Positions 35,958-45,781 are shown, counted from the first letter of the stretch. The stretch: 64,000 bases of DNA from JAYQKL01 sp038142705 (GCA_965217015.1 OZ244224.1:1240001-1304000), one strand, 5' to 3'. A program made the numbers and translations. Notes: generated by a model from the sequence alone, not told the origin.

Positions 35958-37439
35958 TCACTGCGAATAAACAGCCTGTTGCGGATAGGGTTTTAATGCG
36001 CCATGACGGCCTGTTTGCGGGCCTTTCTCAAACTCTTTAAGCGCCACCTCTTCGGGTGCGATGCCTTTTTCAACCCAATTTTCAAGTGCCTGTAACATAC
36101 TCATGCGGTCTGGCAAAGCGGCTGGTAATTCCCAGCAATGCCCCATGCCAGGTGCGAGGAACAGTCGGAAAAACGCATCGGTTTCAGCCGCGCCCATAGT
36201 GTCACGCACAGCCTGATAATAAGCTTCGCTTTGTTGGGGCAGAACCAATGGGTCAGCTAAACCGTGCCACATAATCAGCTTCCCGCCGGCTTTTTTAAAA
36301 GCACTTAAATCTGGATTTTGTGCATCTAAAAGCGCCGATTGTGGCACCAGTTTCGAAACATCTGTATCGAAATTAAAATCGAGTGCCGTATAGTTTTTCG
36401 GGTCTTCAGCAAAACCAAGATAGGGCAAAAACCCCTCGGCCAATAAAGTGCCTACCGCTGGGCGCTCATCGCTGCCCAAATACCAAAACCCCCAATAGCG
36501 TTCGCTACCCGCTGGTGCGCCATAAAACAGTTTCTCGCCGTTTGAATTTTGCGCCCCGTCATAAAGCTTACGCACCACAGATTTTTCTTCAGTCGTTAAA
36601 CATTGAGAAGTATTGTCTCCTGCGCATGTCGTAATCGGGTCAAGACTGACCTGACAGGCAAATGGCTTTTGTATTGCGCCATCTACAACCCCATCAAGCG
36701 CGTCACATTGCGCCAACGCATTGGCCTCAAGCAAGGGCAGTTTCGCCTTAAACGATGTGCCTAAAATTGGTTGCCCATTAGCATCAAGATTGGCCTGCAT
36801 CACCCATGAGCCAAATATGCCGCCATTATGTGACAGGTTCAGCACTGGACAGCCCGAAATCACGCCATCAAATAAATCCGGATATTCCTGCACCGCCTTG
36901 CCGGCCAACCGCCCGCCATTGGAACACCCTGAAAAATAAGAGTACTCAGGACCATGACCATAAAGCGTTTCAATCAGCTGATGCGCCGCCGCATGCGTGC
37001 GGGGCAGCACCTCTCTGGCATAGGTTTTTTCAGCCACCGGATTGGTCGCCCAGCTGGCATCGCCAATTGATTGACCCTGATGCCCGCCATCGGTTGTGAC
37101 TGTCGCATAGCCACGCCGCAAAGCATGGTTGATGGCATTTGAGTGGGTTTCGCGGTCTGGCAAAACACGCCCGCAAAAGCCACCGCACCCAGCCTGATAA
37201 TATTTGCCGTTCCACGCCGTCAGTGGAAAACGCGCCTCAAAACCAATATTCGGGTCAATGCTGCCCGTGATTTGACAAAAAGCAGGCAAATCCTCGCGCT
37301 CTGTCACCGCGCGACTTTGTTCAATCTGCATGGTCGTGAAGCGATTTTGAAGCGCTAAATCTTCACACGCCGCCGATATATCAGGATTGGTTGACGCAAA
37401 TAACGCCACAAAAAAGCTTTTAATTTCATTTAGTGCCAT
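35958..37439 (-). CDS. Tannase/feruloyl esterase family protein
   Basis: Serine esterase of the tannase family, 493 aa. The nucleophile elbow reads FSGCSNGGRLA and the family Cys pair around it, VISGCPVLNLSHNGG and the C-terminal acid/His region (HGLADPLVLP, GMGHCWEL) are present. The N-terminus (FFVALFAS) is only weakly signal-like. The ATG at 37439 overlaps the end of the lipocalin-like gene by ten bases and has GGAGG upstream inside it. It is the last gene of the thiolase-PaaN operon and probably cleaves an aromatic or hydroxy-acid ester feeding that route. Confidence 0.87.
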   Translation of the reverse strand: MALNEIKSFFVALFASTNPDISAACEDLALQNRFTTMQIEQSRAVTEREDLPAFCQITGSIDPNIGFEARFPLTAWNGKYYQAGCGGFCGRVLPDRETHSNAINHALRRGYATVTTDGGHQGQSIGDASWATNPVAEKTYAREVLPRTHAAAHQLIETLYGHGPEYSYFSGCSNGGRLAGKAVQEYPDLFDGVISGCPVLNLSHNGGIFGSWVMQANLDANGQPILGTSFKAKLPLLEANALAQCDALDGVVDGAIQKPFACQVSLDPITTCAGDNTSQCLTTEEKSVVRKLYDGAQNSNGEKLFYGAPAGSERYWGFWYLGSDERPAVGTLLAEGFLPYLGFAEDPKNYTALDFNFDTDVSKLVPQSALLDAQNPDLSAFKKAGGKLIMWHGLADPLVLPQQSEAYYQAVRDTMGAAETDAFFRLFLAPGMGHCWELPAALPDRMSMLQALENWVEKGIAPEEVALKEFEKGPQTGRHGALKPYPQQAVYSQ

Positions 37440-37882
37440 GACTCATTTTCCTCCCTGAACCAGTCAATAAAATGATGCCGCCAGCCTTTACCTTTAACTT
37501 CTTCTTTTGCTGATAAGGTCAAATGGTAAGGGTCTTGAAAATGCGCCTGGCGACGCTGCTGGGTGCCAATAAAATCCGGATTGAGTGATAAGGTGACATC
37601 ATGCACCACCACATCACCTTCTAGCGACCAATGCCCTGCATAGTGAAAATAACCATCAAAAGCCGCAGCCTTTTGCGCATCACTTATTTGGCGCGCACTC
37701 GCTGCCCCAAAGCCAGTACGCGCATCAGCCATAATAGTGGCCGACATTTGCCCGTCTGCTGTGTACAGAATTTGCCCTTTAGGCGTTTCACCAAACGGAT
37801 AATGCACCCGCCCGTCAGGCAATTCAATCCGCCATTGTTGCAAATGCCATGCCCCGAGAATATCTTTTTCCATTACACTCAT
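37430..37882 (-). CDS. Lipocalin-like domain protein
   Basis: Small protein (150 aa) of the Lipocalin_5 type. LGAWHLQQWRIELPDG opens the barrel, followed by PFGETPKGQILYTADGQMSA and HYAGHWSLEGDVVVHDV, all typical. Members bind or sense hydrophobic ligands and occur in ester and polyketide catabolism clusters. The start is the ATG at 37882, overlapping the PaaN stop by four bases (ATGA); the frame to 37945 would run deep into PaaN. Translational coupling to both neighbours supports one operon. No signal peptide; cytosolic. Confidence 0.75.
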   Translation of the reverse strand: MSVMEKDILGAWHLQQWRIELPDGRVHYPFGETPKGQILYTADGQMSATIMADARTGFGAASARQISDAQKAAAFDGYFHYAGHWSLEGDVVVHDVTLSLNPDFIGTQQRRQAHFQDPYHLTLSAKEEVKGKGWRHHFIDWFREENESWH

Positions 37883-39546
37883 GCTGGCTCCCGAAACTGA
37901 ACAATCCGAAATCGGTTGGTGACAAAAGCCAAATCTGCCAGACATGCATTGCCCGCCGGATTGAGGCCCGTGACATGATAATCACTATAGGCCGCTGCAA
38001 AATTTATCGGCATTGGCACTGTCATATTGCACCATAGCGATGCGCCAGCTTCAGCAAATGCGTGTTGCGCAATATCTTTATATTCGGGATCTGCGCTGTA
38101 TAAATAAGACGAGATTGCCCCATGTGTAGCGGCCAATTGGGCGGCATTGGCCAATGCGGTTGCGGCATTATCCTCGCGAATGAGAAACGATACAGGCGCA
38201 AAATGCTCCTGCGCATAAAGTTCCTGATTGTCTGCACTGGTGGCTAAAACCAATGGCGTTGCCGTGCGCGCATCGGGAAAGTCTGGGTGGTCATAAGGCG
38301 CGCTGTCCAAAATTATTTGAGCGCGCTTATCGGTTTTCAGATTTTCTAAAATTTTTAACGACTCATCAGCCTGTATCGCGCCACACATAGCCGCCGCGCG
38401 TTTGGGGTCGGATAGGCGCTGTTGAATGGTTGCGCTCAGGCGCTCCTGAAATGCCTCAAAACTCACATGCCCTTCATCAGTTTCAATGCCAGCAGCTGGC
38501 AGATGAATATTTTGCGGGCTGGTACACATTTGCGCTGAAAACCCGCAAAGCGCATTGGCAAGCCCAGAAATCAGCCCATCAATATTATCGGTGGACTCAA
38601 CCACCACACCATTACAGCCCGCGGTTTCCGTATAAACCTGCTTATGGCTGCAATTTTCCTCAATCCAAAGACCAAATCTTTGGCTGCCTGTATAATCGAT
38701 AATGGCGGTTTTTTCATGCTCCAACAACTCAATGGTGATGGGGTTATCGCGTGTATCTGCGGCCATGGTGACAATATTTGGGTCATGCCCTGCTGTACGC
38801 AACACATCACGCATGGTTTTTATCGCTATCGCAACTGGCAAAATACCATTGGGGTGAGGCTTTACAATCACCGGATTGCCTGTCGCCAGATTGGCAAAAA
38901 TCGCCGGATAAGCATTCCACATCGGAAATGTCGCGCAACAGACCACAACCGCAACCCCGCGTGGTACCAGTCGATAATTTTTGGTTAATGTCACCTCGCC
39001 TGCTTTGCCAAATGGTTTTGACCAATCCGCTGTCTCTGGCACATCGCACATGGCTTTATAGGCATAGCTTAACGCCTCAACGCCACGGTCCAGCGCGTTT
39101 GGACCGCTGCCCGAATAGGCCATTAGAAAGGCCTGCCCTGCGGTGTGCATGGTCGCATAAGCATTTTCAAAACATTGTTGTTCCAATTCAAACGCCATTT
39201 CCATACACACGCCGACCCGCTCTTGCGGGGCAATATGTTTCCAACTCTGCTGGGCTTTATGCGCTGCGCTCATCACGGCATCAACATCAATTTTTGGATA
39301 ATCAATATTGAGCGGCGCCTGTGTATAGGGCGATATTTCATGCCCTGTGCGGCCAATTTCACCCGGTTGTTCCAACGCAAATGAAGTGCCCAGATGCGCT
39401 TCAAACGCCGCCTTGCCTTTTTCATGTGCGCCCTCGGGATGCAAATCACGACTCGGCGATTCCGTAAACGGGCTCCAATAATGCCGCTCACGACACGCGT
39501 TCAGTGCCAATTCAATGGTTTTCTTATGTTTATCAAAAAGAGACAT
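37879..39546 (-). CDS. paaN: PaaN-type aldehyde dehydrogenase family protein
   Basis: Aldehyde-dehydrogenase-fold protein of 555 aa of the PaaN group from phenylacetate degradation clusters. The opening (LNACRERHYWSPFTESPS) and the internal AYATMHTAGQAFLMAYSG block are characteristic. The catalytic Cys is in SAQMCTSPQN and the general-base Glu in YTETAGCNG. No other paa genes (paaABCE, paaZ, paaG) are in the window, so this copy probably serves a different aldehyde. Flanked by two thiolases upstream and a tannase-type esterase downstream in one operon. ATG at 39546 after CAGGCAGGAATTAAACC. Confidence 0.85.
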   Translation of the reverse strand: MSLFDKHKKTIELALNACRERHYWSPFTESPSRDLHPEGAHEKGKAAFEAHLGTSFALEQPGEIGRTGHEISPYTQAPLNIDYPKIDVDAVMSAAHKAQQSWKHIAPQERVGVCMEMAFELEQQCFENAYATMHTAGQAFLMAYSGSGPNALDRGVEALSYAYKAMCDVPETADWSKPFGKAGEVTLTKNYRLVPRGVAVVVCCATFPMWNAYPAIFANLATGNPVIVKPHPNGILPVAIAIKTMRDVLRTAGHDPNIVTMAADTRDNPITIELLEHEKTAIIDYTGSQRFGLWIEENCSHKQVYTETAGCNGVVVESTDNIDGLISGLANALCGFSAQMCTSPQNIHLPAAGIETDEGHVSFEAFQERLSATIQQRLSDPKRAAAMCGAIQADESLKILENLKTDKRAQIILDSAPYDHPDFPDARTATPLVLATSADNQELYAQEHFAPVSFLIREDNAATALANAAQLAATHGAISSYLYSADPEYKDIAQHAFAEAGASLWCNMTVPMPINFAAAYSDYHVTGLNPAGNACLADLAFVTNRFRIVQFREPA

Positions 39547-39563
39547 GGTTTAATTCCTGCCTG

Positions 39564-40784
39564 TTAAACGGTTTCAATAATCATGGCTTCGCCAATGCCG
39601 CCAGCCGCTTGACCGACAACCAGCCCTAATCCGCCACCTTGGCGTGTGAGTTCATGCACCAAAGTGGTTAACAAAATCGCCCCTGTCGCACCCATTGGAT
39701 GCCCCATCGCGATATGCCCGCCATTCACATTCACCTTAGTCGGGTCAGGGTTAAAATCTTTCATAAATTTCAATGGCGGGGCGGCGAAAGCCTCCATAAA
39801 TTCAATCACGGCAAAATCATCAATGCTGAACCCTGTGCGCGCCAAAATTTGCTCCAATGCCTGCAGGCCAGCGCCAAGTTGTAAAATCGGATCTCCGCCA
39901 GCGGCTTGCATGGCCACAATGCGCGCCATAGGTACCAGCCCAGCCGCTTGACCTGCCGGCTCATCGCCCACAACCACCAGCGCCGCGCCATCGGCCATGC
40001 CCGGGCAATTGCCAATAGAATGCAGATGCTCAATCGCCTCTAATTCTGGATAAGCCGCCAACATCATAGCATCAAAACCTTTTTCCCCATCTGCCGCAAA
40101 AGCAGGTGGCATAGCAGCAAGTTTTTCAGCCGTTAAATGAGGGCGAATAAGTTCATCTCTGGCCAAAGCAATACTGCCATCACTGTTTTTGACCGCCATC
40201 ACGCTTTTATCATAATGGCCAGCTTCCCATGCGGCATGCGCTTTTTGATGCGAGGCCAGACTTAACGCATCTAACTCTTGTTTCTCGAATCCTTCCAGCG
40301 TTGCCATTAACTCCGCCCCCATAACAGGTGGCGCCCATTTGAGTTTTTGAATCATGTCTGGCTTAGAATAATAATCCGCCTTATCGGCCAAAAACCCGAC
40401 TGCGGACAGGCTTTCAACCCCACCCGCTAAATGCAAACCACCCAAACCAGCCTGCACACTCATGGCCGCGCTGGAAACCGCTGTCAGCCCAGAAATACAG
40501 TAATTATTCAGGGTCTTCACTGTCACATGGTCGGCCAAAGACGAGGCCAAACGGCTCACCAGCGCAATATGGCCGCCTTGCGCGCCAATTTGGCCAACAC
40601 AGCCTAAGGTGAGAGAGGAAACCGCCGTCGCCAGCCCGTCATTGCGGGCCAGCAGGGTATCACTCACCTGCGCGACCAGCTCAGCCGGATTGAGTTCTGA
40701 CAATCCGCCGCCTGGCTTATCATCACGCGCCGCACGCCCAACACCTCGCGGCGTCCGCAGGGCATCATAAATATAAGCGGTCAT
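39564..40784 (-). CDS. Thiolase family protein (acetyl-CoA acyltransferase) with an altered C-terminal active site
   Basis: Thiolase fold, 406 aa. The acyl-accepting Cys96 lies in NNYCISGLTAVSSAAM and the catalytic His in GHIAMGHPMGATGA. Where ordinary degradative thiolases carry CxGGGxG near the C-terminus, this protein reads VVGQAAGGIGEAM with no Cys. The proton-transfer residue is therefore missing or replaced, which may mean a changed reaction or reduced activity. It is the second gene of the operon, 11 bp after the SCP2-type thiolase and 17 bp before paaN. ATG at 40784 with AGGACG upstream. Confidence 0.82.
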   Translation of the reverse strand: MTAYIYDALRTPRGVGRAARDDKPGGGLSELNPAELVAQVSDTLLARNDGLATAVSSLTLGCVGQIGAQGGHIALVSRLASSLADHVTVKTLNNYCISGLTAVSSAAMSVQAGLGGLHLAGGVESLSAVGFLADKADYYSKPDMIQKLKWAPPVMGAELMATLEGFEKQELDALSLASHQKAHAAWEAGHYDKSVMAVKNSDGSIALARDELIRPHLTAEKLAAMPPAFAADGEKGFDAMMLAAYPELEAIEHLHSIGNCPGMADGAALVVVGDEPAGQAAGLVPMARIVAMQAAGGDPILQLGAGLQALEQILARTGFSIDDFAVIEFMEAFAAPPLKFMKDFNPDPTKVNVNGGHIAMGHPMGATGAILLTTLVHELTRQGGGLGLVVGQAAGGIGEAMIIETV

Positions 40785-40795
40785 TTTCTGCGTCC

Positions 40796-42028
40796 TTATT
40801 CTGTGCCGATAACAAATGAAACATTGGTGGTGCCAGAACCGCCAACATTAAAAGTCGCCACTGTTTTGGCACCCTCAACTTGCATATCGCCTGCGCGTTC
40901 GGTGGTTTGATTGGCACTATCCAACACCATACGCACACCGGTTGCACCAACTGGATGACCCAAACCAATCAGACCGCCTGATGGGTTAATCGGCAAATCA
41001 CCCCCCATTTCAATCCGGCCTTCTTCAATGGCTTTCCATGCCTCACCCGGCGCGGTGAGCCCAAAATGTTCAATCGCCATATATTCTGTAATGGAAAAAC
41101 AATCATGGGTTTCAATCGAATCCAATTCCTCTGGCCCTGAAATACCCGCTCTTTGATAAGCATCAGTGATGGCTTTGCGCGTCCATGGAAAAACATAGCC
41201 GCCGCCCTCACTCTCTTGCATTTTTGTATCCATGAGCATTGGCGCGGTTGAATGCCCCCAGCCCTTAAAATAGGGTATGTCGTCCAAATTCAGACCTCTT
41301 TGATTGGCATAATCAGCCGCAAAATCCTCACCCGCCAAAATCACTGTTGCCGCGCCATCTGTCACTTGTCCGCAATCTTGCTTGCGCATCCAGCCCTCAA
41401 TCACCGGATTGGCTTCATCATCTTGTTTGAAACTGTCCTCATTAAAATCCCATTGGCGGGTTTGCGCATTTGGATTGCGCCGACCATTGGCAAAATTATT
41501 TTTGCTAATCGCGGCCAAATGCTGATAGTCCAGCCCAAAACGCTCTTCATAAACTTCGCATAAATCTGAAAACATAGCCGGCCAAAAATAGGTCGCACCC
41601 TCTGCCTCTTTACCGACCCATGCGGCGGCGCCCAAATTTTGCGCCGCGATTTGGCCCGGCACATTGCGCATCAGCTCAATGCCAGTCACACAAGCGGTTT
41701 GATAGCGTCCGCTTTCAATATCAGACATGGCTGCCAAAATCGCCAAAGAGCCTGACGCGCAGGCCGCCTCATGGCGCGCTGCGGGCATGCCCGAAAAAGC
41801 TTTATCAACATGGCCAAAATAGCCACCAAGATGAGCCTGCCCCGTAAACATGTCGGAGACAAAATTGCCAACATGGCCAACCTCAATATCCCCTGCCTCT
41901 AGCTGGGCATTTTCCAAACCTGCCAAAACAGAGTCCTGAAATAAATCAAACAAGTCTTTATTTTCTCGCGCCCAGTTTTTGGCGAAATCAGTTTGGGCGC
42001 CGCCCAAAATATATATTTTTTTTGTCAC
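40796..42028 (-). CDS. SCP2/SCPx-type thiolase
   Basis: Thiolase-like protein of 410 aa. The nucleophilic Cys is in EAACASGSLAI, the HDCF motif characteristic of the SCP2-thiolase group is in ETHDCFSITEY, and GLGHPVGATG carries the catalytic His. The family cleaves branched or sterol-side-chain 3-ketoacyl-CoA. The start is GTG at 42028 with AGGAGG eight bases upstream. It begins a five-gene minus-strand operon ending in the tannase-family gene. Presence of two thiolases suggests breakdown of a branched or ring-derived CoA ester rather than ordinary fatty acids. Confidence 0.85.
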   Translation of the reverse strand: MTKKIYILGGAQTDFAKNWARENKDLFDLFQDSVLAGLENAQLEAGDIEVGHVGNFVSDMFTGQAHLGGYFGHVDKAFSGMPAARHEAACASGSLAILAAMSDIESGRYQTACVTGIELMRNVPGQIAAQNLGAAAWVGKEAEGATYFWPAMFSDLCEVYEERFGLDYQHLAAISKNNFANGRRNPNAQTRQWDFNEDSFKQDDEANPVIEGWMRKQDCGQVTDGAATVILAGEDFAADYANQRGLNLDDIPYFKGWGHSTAPMLMDTKMQESEGGGYVFPWTRKAITDAYQRAGISGPEELDSIETHDCFSITEYMAIEHFGLTAPGEAWKAIEEGRIEMGGDLPINPSGGLIGLGHPVGATGVRMVLDSANQTTERAGDMQVEGAKTVATFNVGGSGTTNVSFVIGTE

Positions 42029-42105
42029 AGAATTTTCCTCCTGACATTACTTTAGCGATTGCCAAACCACTAAGCAATAGTTAGTATGATTATAAAAGTG
42101 GATTG

Positions 42106-43065
42106 ATGGATATGAAACCTAAAAGCTTAGAAAATCTGGCCTTGCCGGTTATTGTGGCGCCGATGTTTTTGGTGTCTGGGCCTGACCTTGTGAAGGCAAG
42201 CTGTTTGGCGGGCGTTGTCGGCTCATTCCCCTTTCCCAATGCCCGCGATATTGCGACCCTTGATGGCTGGCTTGATGATATTAGCCAAACTGTCAAAAAC
42301 ACCCCGCATGCCGCGCCTTTTGCCGTCAATCTGACCACCCACAGCACATATGACCGCTTACAAGATGAAATCGCCTTGATTGCCAATCATAAACCTGAAA
42401 TCGTGATTACGGCTTTAGGGGGGCCAGAGCCGGTTTTAGAGGTTGTGAAATCTTATGGCGGCACTGTTATTGCTGATGTCAATTCTTTGCATTATGCCCG
42501 TAAGGCCGTTGACAAAGGTGTGGACGGGCTTGCGCTGATTTCTGCTGGCGCGGGCGGGCATACAGGCCATATGGCGGGGTTTTCATTCGTGCAAGCTGTG
42601 CGTGAATTTTTTGATGGTCTGGTGGTGTTGGGCGGTGGCATTGGCACGGGTCAGGCCATTCATGCGGCAGAAATCGCTGGGGCTGATTTATGTTATATGG
42701 GGACACATTTTATCGCCACGCCAGAAAGCCTTGCCAGCCAAGACTATAAAGAAATGGTGGTCGAAGCGCAGTTTGAGGATTTGGTTCTCTCCGACCAGTT
42801 AACCGGCGTGAAAGCCTATTATCTGCGCCAATCGCTCATCAAAATGGGGTTTGATCCGGACAATATGCAAGCTGGACAAGGCATGCAATTACACGATTCG
42901 CAAAACCAAATTAAAGCCTGGCGCGATGTTTGGTCAGCCGGACACGGGGTCGGCTCAGTTCAGGCGATACAGCCTGTGCAGGATATTATCCGTCAATTAG
43001 TAGATGAGTATGAACACACTTTTGAAACATTAACACCCGCCCAAAGGAGGCAAGCCTATGTCTGA
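42106..43065 (+). CDS. Nitronate monooxygenase family FMN protein
   Basis: TIM-barrel flavoprotein of the NMO/2-nitropropane dioxygenase family. LPVIVAPMFLVSGPDLV opens the barrel, with AGAGGHTGH as the phosphate-binding and catalytic-His loop and VVLGGGIGTGQA as the second flavin site. The annotation nitronate monooxygenase is generic: many members are oxidoreductases for other substrates. It overlaps the carotenoid oxygenase gene by 8 bases, and the two are probably one transcript. ATG at 42106 or 42112; a TTG at 42103 precedes. Divergent from the thiolase operon. Confidence 0.83.
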   Translation: MDMKPKSLENLALPVIVAPMFLVSGPDLVKASCLAGVVGSFPFPNARDIATLDGWLDDISQTVKNTPHAAPFAVNLTTHSTYDRLQDEIALIANHKPEIVITALGGPEPVLEVVKSYGGTVIADVNSLHYARKAVDKGVDGLALISAGAGGHTGHMAGFSFVQAVREFFDGLVVLGGGIGTGQAIHAAEIAGADLCYMGTHFIATPESLASQDYKEMVVEAQFEDLVLSDQLTGVKAYYLRQSLIKMGFDPDNMQAGQGMQLHDSQNQIKAWRDVWSAGHGVGSVQAIQPVQDIIRQLVDEYEHTFETLTPAQRRQAYV

Positions 43066-44494
43066 TGCAACGACAGAACTCAACGATTTGAACCCTTATT
43101 TGCAGGGGCTATACAGACCAGTCGAGCAAGAAATACAGTCAGATAAACTCGAAGTCACTGGAGAAATCCCACGCGATTTTGCAGGCTCTTATTACCGCAA
43201 TGGCCCAAACCCAAAAACGCCGCCAGAGGGTATGCATCACTGGTTTGATGGCGATGGCATGTTGCATGCCATTCATTTTGAAGATGGTCAGGCCAGCTAT
43301 GTGAACCGATATATCCGCAGTCATGATTTTCTTGCTGATGAAGCCGGTAAGCTGACAAAAGCTGGTATTATGAAACCCGCCGTCGAAGATGACAGCACAA
43401 CCGTTTATAAGGACACCGCCAATACAGATATCATCATGCATAATGGTGAGCTGATGGCGCTTTGGTATATTAGCGGCCAGCCTGTGCGGTTAGACGCCAA
43501 AACATTGGAAACCGTGAAACAAGAAAATTTCGGTGGCAAACTGCCCCATAATGTTTCCGCCCATTCGAAAGTGGATTTGAACACCGGCGAATTTTTATTT
43601 TTTGATTATGCGCTGTATGAGCCTTGGTATAGCTATGGTGTGGTTGATGCGCAAAATAACCTAACCCATTTCACCCAAATAGAATTACCTGGCCCGCGTT
43701 TGCCGCATGATATGGCAATAACAGAAAATTATGCCATTTTTATGGATTTACCGATTGTGTTTACCGAGCAAGGTTTGCGCAATAAGATTTGGACCATTCA
43801 CGAAGACCAAAATCTGCCAACCCGATTTGGCATTATGCCGCGCAAGGGCGAGGGCAGCGAAATTAAGTGGTTCTCGTTTCCTGGCTGTTATATTTATCAT
43901 GTCATCAATGCTTGGGAGGAAGGCGATAATGTTGTCCTGAACTGTTGTAAAATGGTTGATAATGGCCGCGACCTGCCCATGCAATATGGCCCTTATGCGC
44001 CAATGGTCAATGTGCTGGCACTGCGGGCGGTGACCACGCGCTGGACAATGAATATGAAAACCGGCGCCTGCAAAGAAGAACAGCTTGATGATGCAATAAG
44101 TGAATTCCCTGTTATCAATCTTGGGCGCGCCGGACATTTTTCGCAATATTCTTATCATGTCGCCATACCCGATATGGAAACACAATTATTTGATGGCATC
44201 TTAAAATATGACCTCACAACAGGCTCCTATCAAAAACACAGTTTTGCCAAAAACACATATGGGTCAGAGCCAGCCTTTGCCCCGCGCCTTAATGCCCAAT
44301 CGGAAGATGATGGATATGTATTGTCCTTTGTGACCAATGCCGAAACCGAAAAATCCTCTGTGGTGATTATGGACGCGCAAAATATGAGCGACAAACCAGT
44401 GGCCGAAGTGCACTTGCCGCAGCGTGTACCGCTCGGTTTTCACGGAACTTGGGCAAATCTGGAAGAATATGCACCCGCCAAAGCGGCTGAATAG
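43058..44494 (+). CDS. Carotenoid oxygenase (RPE65/CCD family)
   Basis: Non-haem iron dioxygenase that cleaves a C=C bond in carotenoids, apocarotenoids or stilbenes. Four His iron ligands are visible in order: NVSAHSKVD, RLPHDMAI, IYHVINAW and the C-terminal GFHGTWA. The seven-bladed propeller signature YYRNGPNPKTPPEG and HWFDGDGMLHA is intact, and length (478 aa) is normal. Strong AAAGGAGG precedes the ATG, which lies 8 bases inside the end of the NMO gene. Without a crt pathway nearby, lignostilbene-like or apocarotenoid substrates in a catabolic setting are plausible. Confidence 0.92.
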   Translation: MSDATTELNDLNPYLQGLYRPVEQEIQSDKLEVTGEIPRDFAGSYYRNGPNPKTPPEGMHHWFDGDGMLHAIHFEDGQASYVNRYIRSHDFLADEAGKLTKAGIMKPAVEDDSTTVYKDTANTDIIMHNGELMALWYISGQPVRLDAKTLETVKQENFGGKLPHNVSAHSKVDLNTGEFLFFDYALYEPWYSYGVVDAQNNLTHFTQIELPGPRLPHDMAITENYAIFMDLPIVFTEQGLRNKIWTIHEDQNLPTRFGIMPRKGEGSEIKWFSFPGCYIYHVINAWEEGDNVVLNCCKMVDNGRDLPMQYGPYAPMVNVLALRAVTTRWTMNMKTGACKEEQLDDAISEFPVINLGRAGHFSQYSYHVAIPDMETQLFDGILKYDLTTGSYQKHSFAKNTYGSEPAFAPRLNAQSEDDGYVLSFVTNAETEKSSVVIMDAQNMSDKPVAEVHLPQRVPLGFHGTWANLEEYAPAKAAE

Positions 44495-44529
44495 TCTTAA
44501 AAATAATTTAAATCAGAGCCGATAGCGTC

Positions 44530-44579
44530 TTGACAGTATCAGCTTTTTTATCGTTTAATTAATTTCCGAACGCGGTTCG
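44530..44579 (+). promoter_or_regulatory. Promoter and dyad upstream of the amidohydrolase gene
   Basis: TTGACA at 44530-44535 and TTTAAT at 44554-44559 with 18-bp spacing form a good sigma-70 promoter. CGAAC-GCG-GTTCG just downstream (about 44567-44579) is a short dyad near the expected transcription start, suitable as an operator. GGAG precedes the ATG at 44601. Confidence 0.55.
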
Positions 44580-44600
44580 TAAATAACTTGGAGAGATAAA

Positions 44601-45677
44601 ATGGAAACAATGGAAAACAAAAGAAAGCTCTTTTCAGTCGACTCTCATGTCCACATTCCAGCTGACACCATTCGCGATTATTTGCCTGAAGCAAAAAAGG
44701 CAGGTTTTGACGACGCGGTGGCCGCATATACAAAATATGATGCTGATATGAAACAGGGTGAAGAATTGTCGATGGACGATTTTGTCGATTTGGAAGCGGC
44801 GAGCCACCCAGGATATATTGAAGGCCCAGCCCGTCTAGAAGCAATGGATAAGGACGGGGTGTTGCATGAGGTGATGTATAATGACCCGCTTGATGATATG
44901 CGGTTTTATAATAATCTCGATACGGTGCAGGACAATCTTTCAGCTTTTAACAATGCGCTTTATGATTTTGCCTCTGCCGACCCGAACCGGCTTTTAATCA
45001 CCTATCATTTGCCAATCACAGATATTGATTTTGCGATACAAGAGCTGCACCGCGTTTTGAAACTCGGCGCGCGCTCTGTTCAGCTGCCAAATTTCCCATC
45101 TGTATTGGGCCTGCCTGATTATCATGATGAGCGCTACACACCCTTGTTCAGCGCGATTGAGGAAAGCGGTGCCGTGATTGCGCATCACCTTTCCATAACA
45201 CCGCATCTGTGGGGAACATTCCGCCGTGACCCAACCCCGCAAAAGGGTATTTTCACAGGCCTGCCGCCATCACTCATGATGGAGCCGATGATGTGGTATT
45301 TCCTAACGGGTATTTTAGGGCGTCACCCGAATCTTAAAATTGTGTGGGTTGAGCCAGGCCTGTTTTGGATACCAGGCTTTTTGAGTTTCCTCGACCGCCG
45401 TATGGACCAGCATTATGACTTTCCTGGCGTTGATGAGCTTCCCAGCACATATTGGAAGCGCAATATGGCCGTGACTTTTGTTGACGAGCCAGAAGCGGTA
45501 ACCAATCGCGACCAGCTTGGGGTTGAAAACCTCCTCTGGTCAACTGACTTCCCGCACCCATGCTGCAACTGGCCAAATGCGCAAGCTAAAGTGGCTGAGT
45601 TGTTCAAAGATGTGCCAGAAGAAGATGTGCATAAAATCACATGGGAGAATGGCGCGAAAATGTACGGCTTTGCGTAA
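44601..45677 (+). CDS. Amidohydrolase 2 family (ACMSD-like TIM-barrel hydrolase/decarboxylase)
   Basis: Metal-dependent TIM-barrel enzyme of 358 aa. The HxH motif is in DSHVHIP (about 15-18), a further metal His in VIAHHLSITPH, and the Asp in STDFPHP. The family includes decarboxylases, lactonases and hydratases of aromatic and ketone catabolism; the substrate cannot be read from the sequence. It has its own promoter, and is followed after about 100 bp by an SDR gene on the same strand, so both may be used in one pathway. Start at the first ATG, with TTGGAGAGATAAA upstream. Confidence 0.83.
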   Translation: METMENKRKLFSVDSHVHIPADTIRDYLPEAKKAGFDDAVAAYTKYDADMKQGEELSMDDFVDLEAASHPGYIEGPARLEAMDKDGVLHEVMYNDPLDDMRFYNNLDTVQDNLSAFNNALYDFASADPNRLLITYHLPITDIDFAIQELHRVLKLGARSVQLPNFPSVLGLPDYHDERYTPLFSAIEESGAVIAHHLSITPHLWGTFRRDPTPQKGIFTGLPPSLMMEPMMWYFLTGILGRHPNLKIVWVEPGLFWIPGFLSFLDRRMDQHYDFPGVDELPSTYWKRNMAVTFVDEPEAVTNRDQLGVENLLWSTDFPHPCCNWPNAQAKVAELFKDVPEEDVHKITWENGAKMYGFA

Positions 45678-45781
45678 GCCACAGTAAAAGCGTGATTGCA
45701 CGCATCTGTCATTTTGTTACAGTTTGAACAGGCAAGTTTTATCACTTGCCTGTTTGCATATGCATAATCAGGAGGGTGGAT

